Below are positions 30,265-41,066 of a stretch of DNA of 64,000 nucleotides, one piece after another (position 1 is the stretch's first letter; every line of letters starts with the position of its first letter). Made by a program: the position numbers and the translations under genes. Source of the DNA: Primulina eburnea (Eukaryota; Streptophyta; Magnoliopsida; Lamiales; Gesneriaceae); NCBI RefSeq assembly GCF_022965805.1, contig NC_133101.1, forward strand, positions 51,230,342 through 51,294,341. Direction: 5' to 3'. The notes below the pieces were generated by a model that was not told where the DNA came from, made no database searches, and was given only the letters and a program-made list of their open reading frames with translations.

Positions 30265-31125
30265 ATATCATTTTCCAGAGAATTTCTTCTTTGAAATGCC
30301 TTCTTTGGGTCTCAGGTTCATCTTTTTGTTGGAAGGAGAAAATATTTTCTTTTTCGAGCTTTGGCCATTATCCACAACATTTTCCTTTGCAGCAACTGGA
30401 GAAAACGATCATCTTTTAGAACTCTTATTTTCTTCTTCGATGCGAAGTTGAACAATGAGCGCTTCAACATTTATCTCCCTGCGCTTGTGTTTAAAATAAT
30501 TTTGAAAATCCATCCAAGCTGGTAGTAGCTTCTCAACAATAGTAGCCAGTTGGAAAGATTTGTTCAAAGTCATCCCCTTAGCGTGAATCACATGAAGAAT
30601 CACTTGGATTTCTTGAAATTAACTGATAACCGGCTTACAATACACAATTTTAAAATCCAAAAAACAGCCTACAAGAAACTTGATGGCCCCGCATCCTCGG
30701 TTTTGTACTTTCTGTCAAGGGATTCCAAACGCTCTTTAGCCATTTCTTTTTGCAAAACAGATTGTAGAGCGAATCAACCAATCCATTTAGTACATAATTT
30801 TGGAATAGGAAATCAGAAATATTCCACATCTCTAGAGAACTGATAGATTCAATTTCTCCCTCATCCTCTTTGAGTTTAGGAGTATCCTCAGATAGGAATT
30901 TAACCATGTTCAGCATCGTCAAATAAAATGGAATTTTCTGCTGCCACCTCTTGTTGTGCACACCAGTGAACTTATCTGGTTTTTCTTTGTGACTAGCTGA
31001 CAAAAATTTTTTAGCAGCACTTAGGGCAACATGAGGAACGACTTGAGGCGTAAAAGGAACAATGACATGAGGGTCAACATGATCAGTTTCCCTTTGCACG
31101 TTCGTTTCAGAAGTTATGTCTGAAA
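30265..31125 (-). pseudogene. Copia gag fragment (UBN2-type), decayed
   Basis: Minus strand frames give HKEKPDKFTGVHNKRWQQKI then PFYLTMLNMVKFLSEDTPKL and FQNYVLNGLVDSLYNLFCKK, then in another frame LPAWMDFQNYFKHKRREINV and EALIVQLRIEEENK, followed by KEGISKKKFSG just where the zinc knuckle would begin. This is the Gag of a copia lineage different from D and F. There is at least one deletion between the halves (30610-30650) and one stop after KSSKR. No protease or pol follows; the sequence switches to the dystroglycan-like ORF. Confidence 0.8.
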
Positions 31126-31582
31126 AAAATCCTGCAATGAGTATACTAGTTATGTTTTCAGATTTTTAGACAATTTGCTAAAGGGGAAAACATGAACACC
31201 AAAGGTTAAGAACAATGAATGACAATATAGTCGTGTATGTAAAGAAAAATCACAAAAAAAAAAGAAGTATGCAAAGCTAATAAGAATAAGTAAACCAAAC
31301 TGAGGTCTGTAACAAGTACAATTTCTTTAAAACATATTCGTCCCCTCCAGCACGTGCTTCGAGGTTCAAAGTGAACGACTAGTTTCCAGAAAACAACGGG
31401 TATACCTTTAGCTACAGTAGCAAAAATCACTACGCTCACGAACTAAATTAATACCTGAACTTTATCAAAAGATTACGTAGAATCACAAGCAGTTTGCACA
31501 GAGCGAGAGCAGGAAGAACAAATCAGTAACAAAGGATGACTTGTTGATTTGTCTTGTGTGTTTGAGATCTTGGGTTAGCTTC

Positions 31583-31594
31583 TACTATATAGCC
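31583..31594 (-). promoter_or_regulatory. Candidate TATA box upstream of the copia gag fragment
   Basis: On the minus strand GGCTATATAGTAG lies about 460 bases upstream of the gag fragment with a plausible leader between (31130-31580). No LTR boundary could be identified around it. Confidence 0.35.
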
Positions 31595-31786
31595 TGATTG
31601 CATCAAAACGAAAGGTCAAAGGTTGTCATCTATATGCAGCCATACGAAGCACTAATAGCCAGCCATATGGAGCATCAACAATCAGGTGGGGAAAGGTCTC
31701 ATAAGCATGTGAAAAGTCTCTCTTCTGGAGAAAATAAAATAAGTAGGAAAAGGTGGCATAATCTAGGTAAACGATTTTTGACTTGA

Positions 31787-32720
31787 TCAATCCGAAATTC
31801 GACGAACTCAGGTCGCGTTCATATTCTTGTCAGAAGTAAACGTTTTTCTAGTGCAAATTGTAAACTTGATTTGTACCACCTCTATGCAGGCGAACACACG
31901 AGAGAAAATTGAAAGCTATACGAAAGGTTTTATGATAAATTTCAACAATGAATCTTGAATTGGATAGATAGGTGTTACCCTTTGAAAATTTTCTTTTGAA
32001 AGCATAATAATTCACTAGTTGACAGTAGACGTGTTGTATTTGAACTGCACAACCATTTGTGTGAATAAGATATACTTTGTACACGAATCTTCCTGATACT
32101 ATAAGTTCTCATCATTGTATTCGTTTTGGCCATAAACACATTCCTGGTTCAGTAAGAGTGTCTAGAATTGATCCTTTCAATTCTTTTGAAGTGGCTCTAT
32201 TTCTCTCTCACATAGGTGATTCTATATTATTGCTCATCAGAATCATTAAAAGTCGTTTATGTGAATTAAAATATACCTCACTTGGGACTCTTCTTGATAT
32301 TGTTTAGTTCTCATGATTGTGTTCGTTTTGATCATGAACAAATTCCTGGTTCTGCAAGAAGGTCTAGAATTGATCCTTGCAGTTCTTTAAAAGCGATCTC
32401 ACTTCTCTTCCACGTAGATGATTTTATATTAGTTCTCATCAGAGTCATTAAAACTGGTAAACTTGTTCGAAATATTCATAGTAGGAATGAACTAGGGAGT
32501 ACTCCCACAGTGATCCAACCAAATCAGTGAGATTAGGTGTTCAATTCAACTTAGTTCTTGGGATCTCCAGTCAGTGTAACCTAGGTAAGTTATTTTTGCC
32601 TTGATCGATCCGGCATTTGATGCACCCAAGTCGCGCTCGTACGCTTGCACACAAGTCAAGCATTTTCTAGTGCAAATCAATGGCCCGATTTGCACTGCCT
32701 GGCGCAGGGTTCGTGAGAAA
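31787..32720. repeat. Diverged tandem duplication, period about 815 bases
   Basis: The block at 31787-31900 (TGATCAATCCG... with TTTTTCTAGTGCAAAT and TCTATGCAGGCG) recurs at 32602-32720 (TGATCGATCCGG..., ATTTTCTAGTGCAAAT) at roughly 70 percent identity by eye. Between the copies lies a second internal duplication. Orientation and origin unknown; I do not recognise a family. Confidence 0.55.
32110..32460 (+). repeat. Two diverged copies of a 140-150-base open segment, period about 200
   Basis: The copies at about 32113-32255 and 32315-32456 share GTCTAGAATTGATCCTT, TTCCTGGTTC and CATCAGARTCATTAAAA. Both remain open on the plus strand, giving similar peptides (IPGSVRVSRIDPFNSFEVAL and IPGSARRSRIDPCSSLKAIS). 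The frames differ and no start or family is recognised, so protein coding is uncertain. Confidence 0.5.
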
Positions 32721-32862
32721 GAGTATTTTGATCAAACATCTTACATTTTCATTAAGTGTAACTCAATTTATGCTCATTTATTATTCTATATAAGACATAC
32801 CGATCATTTCCCAATTTGCATTCACACAATGTAAAGCCATTAACACACACAATCTAATATAC

Positions 32863-32864
<2 letters not shown>

Positions 32865-32906
<42 letters not shown>
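32865..32906. repeat. TA microsatellite
   Basis: About 42 bases of uninterrupted TA. Confidence 0.95.
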
Positions 32907-32909
<3 letters not shown>

Positions 32910-33796
32910 ACACACATGTATATACCAATCCAACAGTTAGAATATTCAAAGAAGCTCTATTAATCCACACAATATTTCTTGAATTATTTATGCGATTGGA
33001 CCGCCCAAAACCACAGAAATAAAAAAATTGCGGAGACTGATTAATTATTTATCTTATTTATAAGTAATAGTAATTATAGTATTACTATATTTGTTAATAT
33101 TTCAAAAAACCCGGTGGGTTTTTAGTAATTGGTCACTGGCTTTGGGTATTTTATAAGTAATTAAATGACTCGAACCAGGATGACATCCGGTTCAAGGTGG
33201 TTTTCCGATTTAACCACCGATCCTCCACTGTGTTACACGTGGATCTACAACCTAACACACTAATAATATATAATTTCAGAAAACGTCGTCATCAAAATAA
33301 TGTGTGGGCCACATATATTGGGCCTTATGTTGAGCCTAGCCTTATAATGTTACAACCAAAGAGGGCCTTCGTAAATGGGCCAACCTTTCAAAGTGAGTTA
33401 TCTCCCTTTGTTACATACTCAATAAGGACACTTGTTAAACGTTTTTGATTGTTAGAATTCAAGTTAAATTAATAAATAAAAATTTCATATTTTATCTGTA
33501 TTTGGCCGAAAAACAAATTTTATCTTCAAAGAATATTAAATCTTGGCCCCATCTGATTTGACAAAAAAATAAAATAATGTGACACCGACAGAGTAAAAGA
33601 GAAAATTAATTAAAAAAAAACATGCAAAACCAAGGAGGGTGGAAATGAACCTAACCTACTAATATATATTAATATTAATTAAATGCACATAATTAAGAGA
33701 TATGCCTAATAAATTGGCTTACAAGTAGTTCAGCGATCTCACGTGTAGATTTAGCCAAACTTGCAGTATTGACAACTATTGAATGTAGTGTAAATT
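32907..33796. other. AT-rich sequence without recognised features
   Basis: About 0.9 kb between the microsatellite and the LINE poly(A). Short open frames only; no repeat ends or coding motifs recognised. Confidence 0.4.
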
Positions 33797-34717
33797 TTTT
33801 TTTTTTTTGGGTTACAAGAGAGGGGGGTCACCCGTCATAGTACGACTAGCGCACTATCATTCTTCTGAAATATCCTATGTCCATCTTGTCTTCTTCAATG
33901 ATGTCCTCTAGTCCTATTGGAGGGGTCCAGATATATCTGTATCCTCATTGATACTTTGGTGCTTTCGATGCCAAGTAATCAGCTGTCCTGTTTTGTTCTT
34001 TGTATATATGGTTGATTCTGACTTCCTAGTCTCTATTCAAGATGTTCAAACAGGTAGAGAGCAAGTTAAGGATGGATGAACAAGGCACTTCTTCTTTTTT
34101 CAGCCACTGCACGACCTTTGCTGAGTCAATTCCAAATATAATATTCTTGTAGCCCGAGTTCCATGCTAATTCCAGCCCTTTGCGGACCGCCCAAAGCTCT
34201 GCCTCCTCAACCGGACACCAACCAATGTTGTGGGTAAACCCCAAGATCCAGTCCCCAAGTTCATCCCTCAAAATACCTCCTCCACCAGCTTTTCAAGTTT
34301 TTTGGTTGCAGCTTCCATCTACATTTAGAGATTTCCACCCTAGAGGAGGGGGTGTCCATCTAACTATGCAGTTGACATATCTTGCATTGTTGTTTGACAT
34401 GACTTTTTTCGAAGAGAACGCTGCTTTGATTTCTGATACCTTGTTTTTTACCCACTCCACTTTGGTGTTTACATCAACTTTCTTGCCGTCGAACACCAAT
34501 TTGTTTCGCCATTGCCAAATTCCCCATAACGTGATTGCAAAAGCTCTGTTCCACTCTATTTCCATTTTGTTTTATCTTCTCATGTCCAAGTTTATTCGCA
34601 ACCAATTCTCTAGTCAGAGGTTTGGGTTATGTAATAAGCTCTTAGTGGGAATGAGTCTATCCCAGACTCTTCTAGTTTCTTTGCACTTATGAAAAATATG
34701 ATCGACGTCTTCCATGC
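33797..34717 (-). mobile_element. L1-type LINE, 3' part
   Basis: On the minus strand the RNase H region ends at 34026, followed by a 3' UTR and an A-run (13-14 bases) at about 33797-33811, the expected LINE tail. The upstream end is interrupted by copia element F: CATGC at 34713-34717 is duplicated at 39909-39913. A target duplication of the LINE itself was not found. Confidence 0.75.
34026..34565 (-). pseudogene. LINE RNase H domain
   Basis: Minus strand: MEIEWNRAFAITLWGIWQWR, then WTPPPLGWKSLNVDGSC (first catalytic Asp in NVDGS), a TGA stop at about 34291-34293 where Trp is common in relatives, then in the same frame AGGGGILRDELGDWILGFTH, VEEAELWAVRKGLELAW (catalytic Glu) and IIFGIDSAKVVQWL (catalytic Asp). 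This is the RVT_3-type RNase H found at the end of many plant LINEs, which degrades the RNA strand during reverse transcription. Further stops occur upstream (34570-34640). The zinc-finger-like zf-RVT portion continues into 34566-34712 (MEDVDHIFHKCKETRRVWDR). Confidence 0.85.
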
Positions 34718-35513
34718 TGAAATAATTATTGTGCATTAATTGACAGGAAATAAATATTAAAAAAAACTTGTATGTCAGAATTGAGTGTTGTGCTCAGTGT
34801 TGTCCACACGACACACAACACAGCAGCGGAAATTTGTTATTTAATATGGACGTAACATCAACAAATGAATGCTTGAATTTCACTTATGCACAAGTATAAA
34901 TACTTGTGCAACGCCTCATGGTAAAAATTCACTAGAACACTTATATCAATCGTTTACACCAAAACAATCCTAGTGAAAAGAAAAACAAAATCAATTCCCT
35001 TGACACTCGAAGGAATTAAACATGCATCAAAATAAACCACCTAAAAACTAGATGCAGTAAATAAAACCGTATTGCTTAAAATCAAATGAATTCACTCTTC
35101 GATCAACACTATACGTCAGTGTTGTTCTTGAGTGTATGAAACACCAAACAGCAACACAGTCACTCGACTGACGAACTCCCGTGCTTTGTATGCAAATCTT
35201 CACACGTAAAAACTTTAGCGGTCGTCGATCAACACAATTATTGAGAATGAACCCTTGTATATATAGTCTCTCCTTTGACCTAGATCTTCATGGATCCTTC
35301 ACACCTATAAACAAGGAAAGTAGAGTTTAACAGGAATCAAACTACAATTTTGATACCATACCTTATATCTTATAGATAATTTTCCAACTATATTGAATCA
35401 TTCCTAATGATAGGATATAATAAATATCGGGAAAATCAAATCTATTAAATTTGTCTAGAAGTGCAAAATCAAAATAATATCTAAAATGAATTTGGAATAC
35501 AATATTCTTTTCA
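34718..35513 (-). repeat. 3' LTR of element F
   Basis: 796 bases, TGAAAAGAATATTGTATTCC (35513) to TTATTTCA (34718) on the minus strand; closely matches 39133-39908, which lacks about 20 bases near 39310 that are present here (34895-34915). Confidence 0.9.
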
Positions 35514-35605
35514 TTCTCCCCTTTTTTTCAATTCTGGACAAAACTAACAACGTGCAAAAAATATTCCAAATCCCCCTGAGTTGTAACTTGCTTCTCCCCC
35601 TGAAT
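35514..35605 (-). other. Polypurine tracts of element F
   Basis: The proximal tract GAAAAAAAGGGGAGAA (minus strand, 35514-35529) plus TCAGGGGGAT and TCAGGGGGAGAAG at about 35570-35605, the Sirevirus-like pattern seen in D. Confidence 0.7.
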
Positions 35606-35738
35606 TATGAAGAGTCAATAACAAAGCGCAGTAAGCATCAAACAAGTTTTAAGCATCAAACAAGTTTATTAGAAACAAAAACAACCTAGGCATAAATCAA
35701 AATAGAACAAGATAGGTAAGGAGCAACACATCATGAGC

Positions 35739-36176
35739 CTAATCAACTTGTTCGTCTTCCTGATTAGCATTCGAGGGACCAGCCTCAGCATCTCCCCCTT
35801 TTTGACCAGAATCATCCTCTTTAGATTTTCCTGTTAGTCCTGCAAGATCATCAAAAACAACATTAATAGATTCAATGGTAGTTCTTGTTCTTAAGTTAAA
35901 CACACGAAAAGCTCGACTATTCATTGAATATCCAAGGAACACGCACTTATCACTTTTGGAATCGAATTTCGCGAGATGTTCTCGATCATTTAGGATGTGG
36001 CAAATACATCCGAAAACATGAAAGTATTTGAGGTTTGGTTTCCTCTCCATTATGATTTCATAAGAGGTCATAGTGGATCCACTTCTTAGAAACACACGAT
36101 TAGAAATGTGACAAGCCGTGTTCAAGGCTTCAGCCCAAAATTTTTAGACACATTCTTTGAGCTCAGCATGACTCGG
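35739..36176 (-). pseudogene. Element F integrase C-terminal part
   Basis: From [20 protein letters not shown] through FHVFGCICHILNDREHLAKF to TRTTIESINVVFDDLAGL, collinear with D integrase, then a short acidic tail ending QEDEQVD. A stop and a deletion of about 30 bases just upstream (about 36165-36180) removed the [10 protein letters not shown] segment that carries the catalytic Glu. RT would follow after the FDDL region, but the ORF ends 43 codons later. Confidence 0.85.
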
Positions 36177-37562
36177 CTATACCATTTTGTTGGGGAGTTT
36201 TAGGGGCAGAAAATTCATGAGAAATTCCTTTATTTTCACACAGGGAAGTAAAGAGAGAATTTTCAAATTTTTTCCCATGATCAATTCGAATTCTAATTTC
36301 TCATCATGCAAGTTTGTTATTCGTGCATGCAGTTTCTTGAAAACACCAAACGTATCCGATTTCTCTCTTATAAAACTTATCCAGGTGAAACGGGAAAAAT
36401 CATCAACACAAACGAGTGAGTATTTCTTACCTCCCAAGCTTTCAACATCCATTGGACCCATTAGATCCATGTGTAGAAGTTCAAGACACCGTGTTGTCCC
36501 AAAGTGTTGCAACACTGGGTGAGAAACACGGGTTTGTTTCCCCTTTTGACATGTTCCACAAATATATGCATTATCAGAACATAAATTAGGCATACCTCTC
36601 ACAGCTTCATACTTACAGAGATTTTTCAAGGTTTTGAAGCTCACATGACCTAGTTTCTGATGCCATAGATCCAGATTGCTTACCTTGGCACTTCGACAAT
36701 CATCAATATCTCCCACAAGATAGCAATTATCAGCAGACCGTGTTCCTGTCATAACACAAACATTTTCATCATTAAAAACTTTACAATTATTCTTGTTGAA
36801 TCTCACATGTAAGTCAGAATCACAAAGTTGACTTATGCTTATTAAATTTGAGTTAAGTCCTTCAACATGTAAGACATTGTGAAGCATGGGAAGTCCATCA
36901 ACATTTAGGGTTCTTTTGCCTATACTTCTCCCTTTGGCACCACCTCCATAAGTTACACGTCCACTTTTTAGTTCGGAATAATCAATGAGGTGTTCTTTAG
37001 AACCTGTCATGTGACGGGAACACCCGCTGTCAAAGTACCATGCTCCTGCAATGTTAGTTTTCAGCGATGTATAAATGACATTGCATTGAATGACACTTTT
37101 TGGTACCCAAATTTTTTTTGTGGAAGAACTTTTGGATGTGGTGTTGGACATTGTGTTGGACAACACCTTATGCAACACCTGATTTGAATACCATCTGAGA
37201 TAGTCAGTTCTAAGTTTGTAGCAGAAAGGTTTGATGTGCCCAGTCTTACGACAGTAGTGACAGATGAAATGATGCTTTCGTTGCTTGGGATTTGAGATTG
37301 ATACATGCTTCTTTCCTTGAGCCATATTTGCTGAGGAATGATTTTTTTTCGGTGAGGAGCCTGAACTGGATGTTTTCAGCTTCTGTTCAGAGACCAAATT
37401 TGAGCTTTGTACAGTTTTCATTGGTGAATTTTCGGTTTTAGTGACAGCATCGACTCCTGCACCCTTTACAAATACTGTGGTCCTCGAACTGGAGTTAGAC
37501 GACTCACCATGTTCATACATACTTGGAACATAACCAAGGCCAGATCTGCTGTCCTTTCCCAT
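36177..37562 (-). pseudogene. Element F zinc knuckle, protease and integrase core
   Basis: 461 open codons. Zinc knuckle CHYCRKTGHIKPFC (residues 101-114, all ligands intact, unlike D), protease [13 protein letters not shown] with Asp-178, [14 protein letters not shown] pre-integrase block, [12 protein letters not shown] (first catalytic Asp). A frameshift after ITNLHDEK puts the second Asp (RIDHGKKFENS) in another frame. In the same frame as gag upstream, separated only by TAA at 37617. Confidence 0.9.
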
Positions 37563-37616
37563 AGTCAGTACTGCGTCAAGTTTTGATGAGCTTGTATTGA
37601 ATTTGGCAAGAGTTTT

Positions 37617-38138
37617 TTATGCTTTCTCAAAATCATCTTTGACTTTACATAGTTCGAGATTCTTTCTACTTGGCAAAACTTCTAGACGAGACAAGTTGTT
37701 CTTCAACTCAGTGTTTTCTTTTGACAGTAATGAGTAAGCCTTATTTCTTTTGAGCCAGTCATCATAGAGTTCTTCATATATCCTTTGGACAATTTCAATA
37801 GAAAGCTCTTCTTGGTCAGATTCCTGAATTTTGTCAGCTTCTGAAACTTCCAGAGAGTGGGCATTGAGACACAGTGATTCTGACACAGTGTTGCGCCCTG
37901 GTGTCGCAACACCAGCGGCAACACCAAAGGGATTGATCTGTAGTTTGTAGGTTTTATCCTGAACAGCGGAAAAAGAGGTGCAATCATCTCCTTCCTTGGT
38001 TTCAAAATCCTCATCAGGATCCTCGTCACTCAGTGTAGCTGCCATATTTTTGTTTTTACGAAGCCGATTTGCGCACTCATTTGCGTAATGACCAAATCCA
38101 GAGCATTCTCTACATTGGACTGAACCAAGTTTCTTTGT
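37617..38138 (-). pseudogene. Element F gag C-terminal part with first zinc knuckle
   Basis: In frame with the gag N-terminus: knuckle CRECSGFGHYANEC (about 38060-38105), then an acidic stretch DEDPDEDFETKEGDD and coiled coil EIVQRIYEELYDDWLKRNKA, ending FEKA before TAA. The palindromic GTGTCGCAACACCAGCGGCA-type DNA near 37890-37925 encodes GVAAGVATPGRNT, as in D. Confidence 0.85.
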
Positions 38139-39050
38139 TTATGTTCGAGCTGATGAATCATTTCTCGATCTGAAATTCCATTGTGTTGATGCAGTTATTT
38201 TATTTCTTTCATAAGGAACAAACTGTGGTCTTGATGTTGATACAATCTTCTTTTTATCACTCATTCTTTTTAGGTAGTCACCAAATTTTTTTGTGATTAA
38301 GGAGATTGATTCTTCGCCAAGATCAGAGTCCTTTGCCTCCTGAATTAGATTATTCACAGAATCATCCGTAGTTTGTAAGGCAACAGCCTTCTCAGTATCT
38401 TTTTTCTGTAGGTCTAGATTCATCTCAAATGTTCTGAGAGAGCTGATTAGATCCTCCAGATTAAGCTTAGAGGTGTCCTTGGATTCGTCAATAGCACAGA
38501 TTTTGATATTAAAACGCTCAGGAAGATATCTCAGTACCTTGCTAACCAGTCTTTCATTTTACATAGAATCACCGAGACTAAAGGCCTCATTTGCTAACTC
38601 ACGCAATCTCCGATCATATTCCATAATAGTCTTGTTTTCCTCCATCCTTAAACTTTCAAATTTAGAGGTCAACATTCTGAGTTTGGTTCTACGAACACTC
38701 TCAGATCCTTCGCAGTACTTTTGAAGAATATCCCAGGCTTCTTTGGCGGAGATGCAGTTGGTGATGAGACAAAACATGTTGGTATCAACAGAGGTGAAAA
38801 TAGCATTTAGCGCCTTGGAGTTGAAGTTCGAGGTTTGAACTTCATCATTGGACCAGGAACTCTCTGGTTTGCTTCGACTGTCTCCATCATCATCAACTAT
38901 CCTTGGTGGGGACCAACCATCTAAGACTCGTTGCCATGCCCTTTCTTCTATAGATTTGATGTACATTCGCATCTTGACTTTCCAGAGAGCATAGTTCGAA
39001 CCATCTAGGACTGGTGGTCTAAAAACCGTGTTAGACACTAGTGGATCCAT
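38139..39050 (-). pseudogene. Element F gag N-terminal part (DUF4219/UBN2 type)
   Basis: Starts MDPLVSNTVFRPPVLDGSNY at 39050, 67 bases after the primer site. It continues YALWKVKMRMYIKSIEERAW, SAKEAWDILQKYCEGSESVR and KLRMLTSKFESLRMEENKTI, a standard copia Gag. An in-frame TAA at 38559-38561 follows SLGDSM; coding resumes NERLVSKVLRYLPERF and MNLDLQKKDTEKAVA until a second TAA at 38139. No frameshift is needed, so the gene is damaged only by point changes. Confidence 0.85.
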
Positions 39051-39117
39051 TAAGCTATCAGTGTATTTCCTGTAAACAGCAATAAACCAGAATCAAATAC
39101 TTAGTGTATCAAGTGAT

Positions 39118-39130
39118 GGCTCTGATACCA
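39118..39130 (-). other. Primer binding site of element F (initiator tRNA-Met)
   Basis: TGGTATCAGAGCC on the minus strand, two bases from the LTR. Confidence 0.9.
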
Positions 39131-39132
39131 CT

Positions 39133-39908
39133 TGAAAGAATTATTGTGCATTAATTGGCGGGAAAAAAATATTAAAAAAACTTGTATGTCAGAATTGAGT
39201 GTTGTGCTCAGTGTTGTCCACACGACACACAACACAGCAGCGGAAATTTGTTATTTAATATGGACGTAACATCAACAAATGAATGCTTGAATTTCACTTA
39301 TGCACAAGTATCATGGCAAAAATTCACTAGAACACTTATATCAATCGTTTACACCAAAACAATCCTAGTGAAAAGAAAAACAAAATCAATTCCCTTGACA
39401 CTCGAAGGAATTAAACATGCATCAAAATAAACCACCTAAAAACTAGATGAAGTAAATAAAACCGTATTGCTTAAAATCAAATGAATTCACTGTTCGATCA
39501 ACACTCTGAGTCAGTGTTGTTCTTGAGTGTATGAAACACCAAACAGCAGCACAGTCACTCGACTGACGAACTCTCGTGCTTTGTATGCAAATCTTCACAC
39601 GTAAAAACTTTAGCGGCCGTCGATCAACACACTTTATTGAGAATGAACCCTTGTATATATAGTCTCTCCTTTGACCTAGATCTTCATGGACCCTTCACAC
39701 CTATAAACAAGGAAACTAGAGTTTAATAGGAATCAAATTACAATTTGATACCATACCTTATATCTTATAGATAATTTTCCAACTATATTGAATCATTCCT
39801 AATGATAGGATATAATAAATATCGGGAAAATCAAATCTATTAAATTTGTCTAAAAGTGCAAAATCAAAATAATATCTAAAATGAATTGGAAATACAATAT
39901 TCCTTTCA
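39133..39908 (-). repeat. 5' LTR of element F
   Basis: 776 bases; pairs with 34718-35513. Contains the GTGTTG/ACAACAC cluster near 39195-39235. Confidence 0.9.
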
Positions 39909-40060
39909 CATGCCATTTGACACTGTGTGCATAGCCCATTGGTAGTAAAGCCCTTTTTCACTCTCTCGGAATTACTCATTATCTTACCATGTCGGACTTT
40001 CCAGATGAAGGCTTGTATCCTCGCAGGCACTTCCAATTTCCAAATGGCTTCCCACGAGGT
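39909..40060 (-). mobile_element. L1-type LINE, upstream part (5'-truncated)
   Basis: Continuation of the LINE beyond element F. On the minus strand TSWEAIWKLEVPARIQAFIW and KVRHGKIMSNSERVKKGFTT then NGLCTQCQMACE form the zf-RVT region; joined across F it reads on to MEDVDHIFHKCKETRRVWDR at 34700. Coding similarity stops near 40060, so reverse transcriptase was never copied or is lost (5' truncation is usual for LINEs). Confidence 0.75.
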
Positions 40061-41066
40061 GTCATTTAAAAAATTAGAATTGCACCGCTACCTCTAGCTA
40101 CAACATGTGGTTAAACAACAAACACTTAATTCTACAAAACTCTTACATCTCATGTTATATATCACACAAGGAGATTTTTTTTTTATTATCAAATATATTA
40201 AATAATTGAAAATTGAACTAAATGTATTTTAAAAAAAAAATGAAAGAGAGAGATATTGTAATAACTATATCCATAATTTAAAATACAAAAATACTTCCGA
40301 TGATTCAAAATATCTTGTTTGGTGTTCCGTCTATGTTGATGTGTATATTCACTTACTCATTTTAATATCTATCATGATCATTATTCATTCATATTTATTT
40401 ACCACAGTTACAGCGTACCCGCTAATTATAAATTTTTTATTATAAAAAAATAAAATAATATAAATTCTTAAACATAGCAGGTTATTATTGGTGGTCAACC
40501 CAACTAATTAAAACAAGGCAAAACTTGTGTGAGACGGTGTCACATGTCGTATTTGTGAGACAGATCTCTTATTTGGGTCATCCATGAAAAAATATTACTT
40601 TTTATGCTAAGAGTATTATTTTTATTGTGAATATCGGTAGAGTTGACTCATCATGAGACTGTCTAACAGATAAAGATTCGTGAGACCGTCTTACAAAAAA
40701 CCTACTCTTAAAACAATAGCTGGTGAATTGATTTTCTAAAATATATTTTAAAATCACACCACAAATAATGTTCATCATTAAAAAAAATTGGACATGCACA
40801 TTCAAAATGATTTTGGTCAATTTTTAATTTATAATTTTTTTGACCAAAAACATATGATATGATCCATTAGAAAATTCCTATTTTACAAATGTGTCATTTT
40901 TTAAATGGAAATGTATGCAGAGATGATGACCAATTAAATTCTCCGATGGAAAAAATATTAAACATAATATTATCAATGTTTAAATATGAAATTTATTTAT
41001 CAATATTTTCATCCTTTATTGAATTAGATGACACTTTTATTGCTTATATACTTCATGAATTATAAA
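40061..41066. other. AT-rich spacer with one MITE-like repeat
   Basis: About 1 kb, very AT-rich. Apart from the inverted-repeat element at 40524-40698 I see no gene or element ends. Confidence 0.5.
40524..40698. mobile_element. MITE-like inverted-repeat element
   Basis: The left end TTGTGTGAGACGGTGTCAC and right end GTGAGACCGTCTTACAAAA are inverted copies with few changes; the centre has ATTTGGGTCATCCATGAAAA. I recognise this GAGACGGTCTCAC-type sequence as a very common dispersed element in asterid genomes. No transposase. Exact ends and duplication are unclear. Confidence 0.6.

Larger units (their letters stand above)
34718..39908 (-). mobile_element. Element F: Ty1/copia element lacking RT and RNase H
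   Basis: LTRs 39908-39133 (5') and 35513-34718 (3'), exact duplication CATGC on both sides, tRNA-Met primer site 39130-39118, repeated CTCCCCCTGA tracts before the 3' LTR. Gag, zinc knuckles, protease and the first part of integrase lie in a single reading frame from 39050 to 36177 with only three in-frame stops (38559, 38139, 37617). After integrase the sequence goes straight to the 3' end at 35739; RT and RNase H are absent. It is related to D in sequence and layout. Confidence 0.9.

Noticed and set aside
34180..34692. 170-codon plus-strand open frame
   Set aside because: It is antisense to the LINE RNase H domain, which has clear catalytic motifs on the minus strand.
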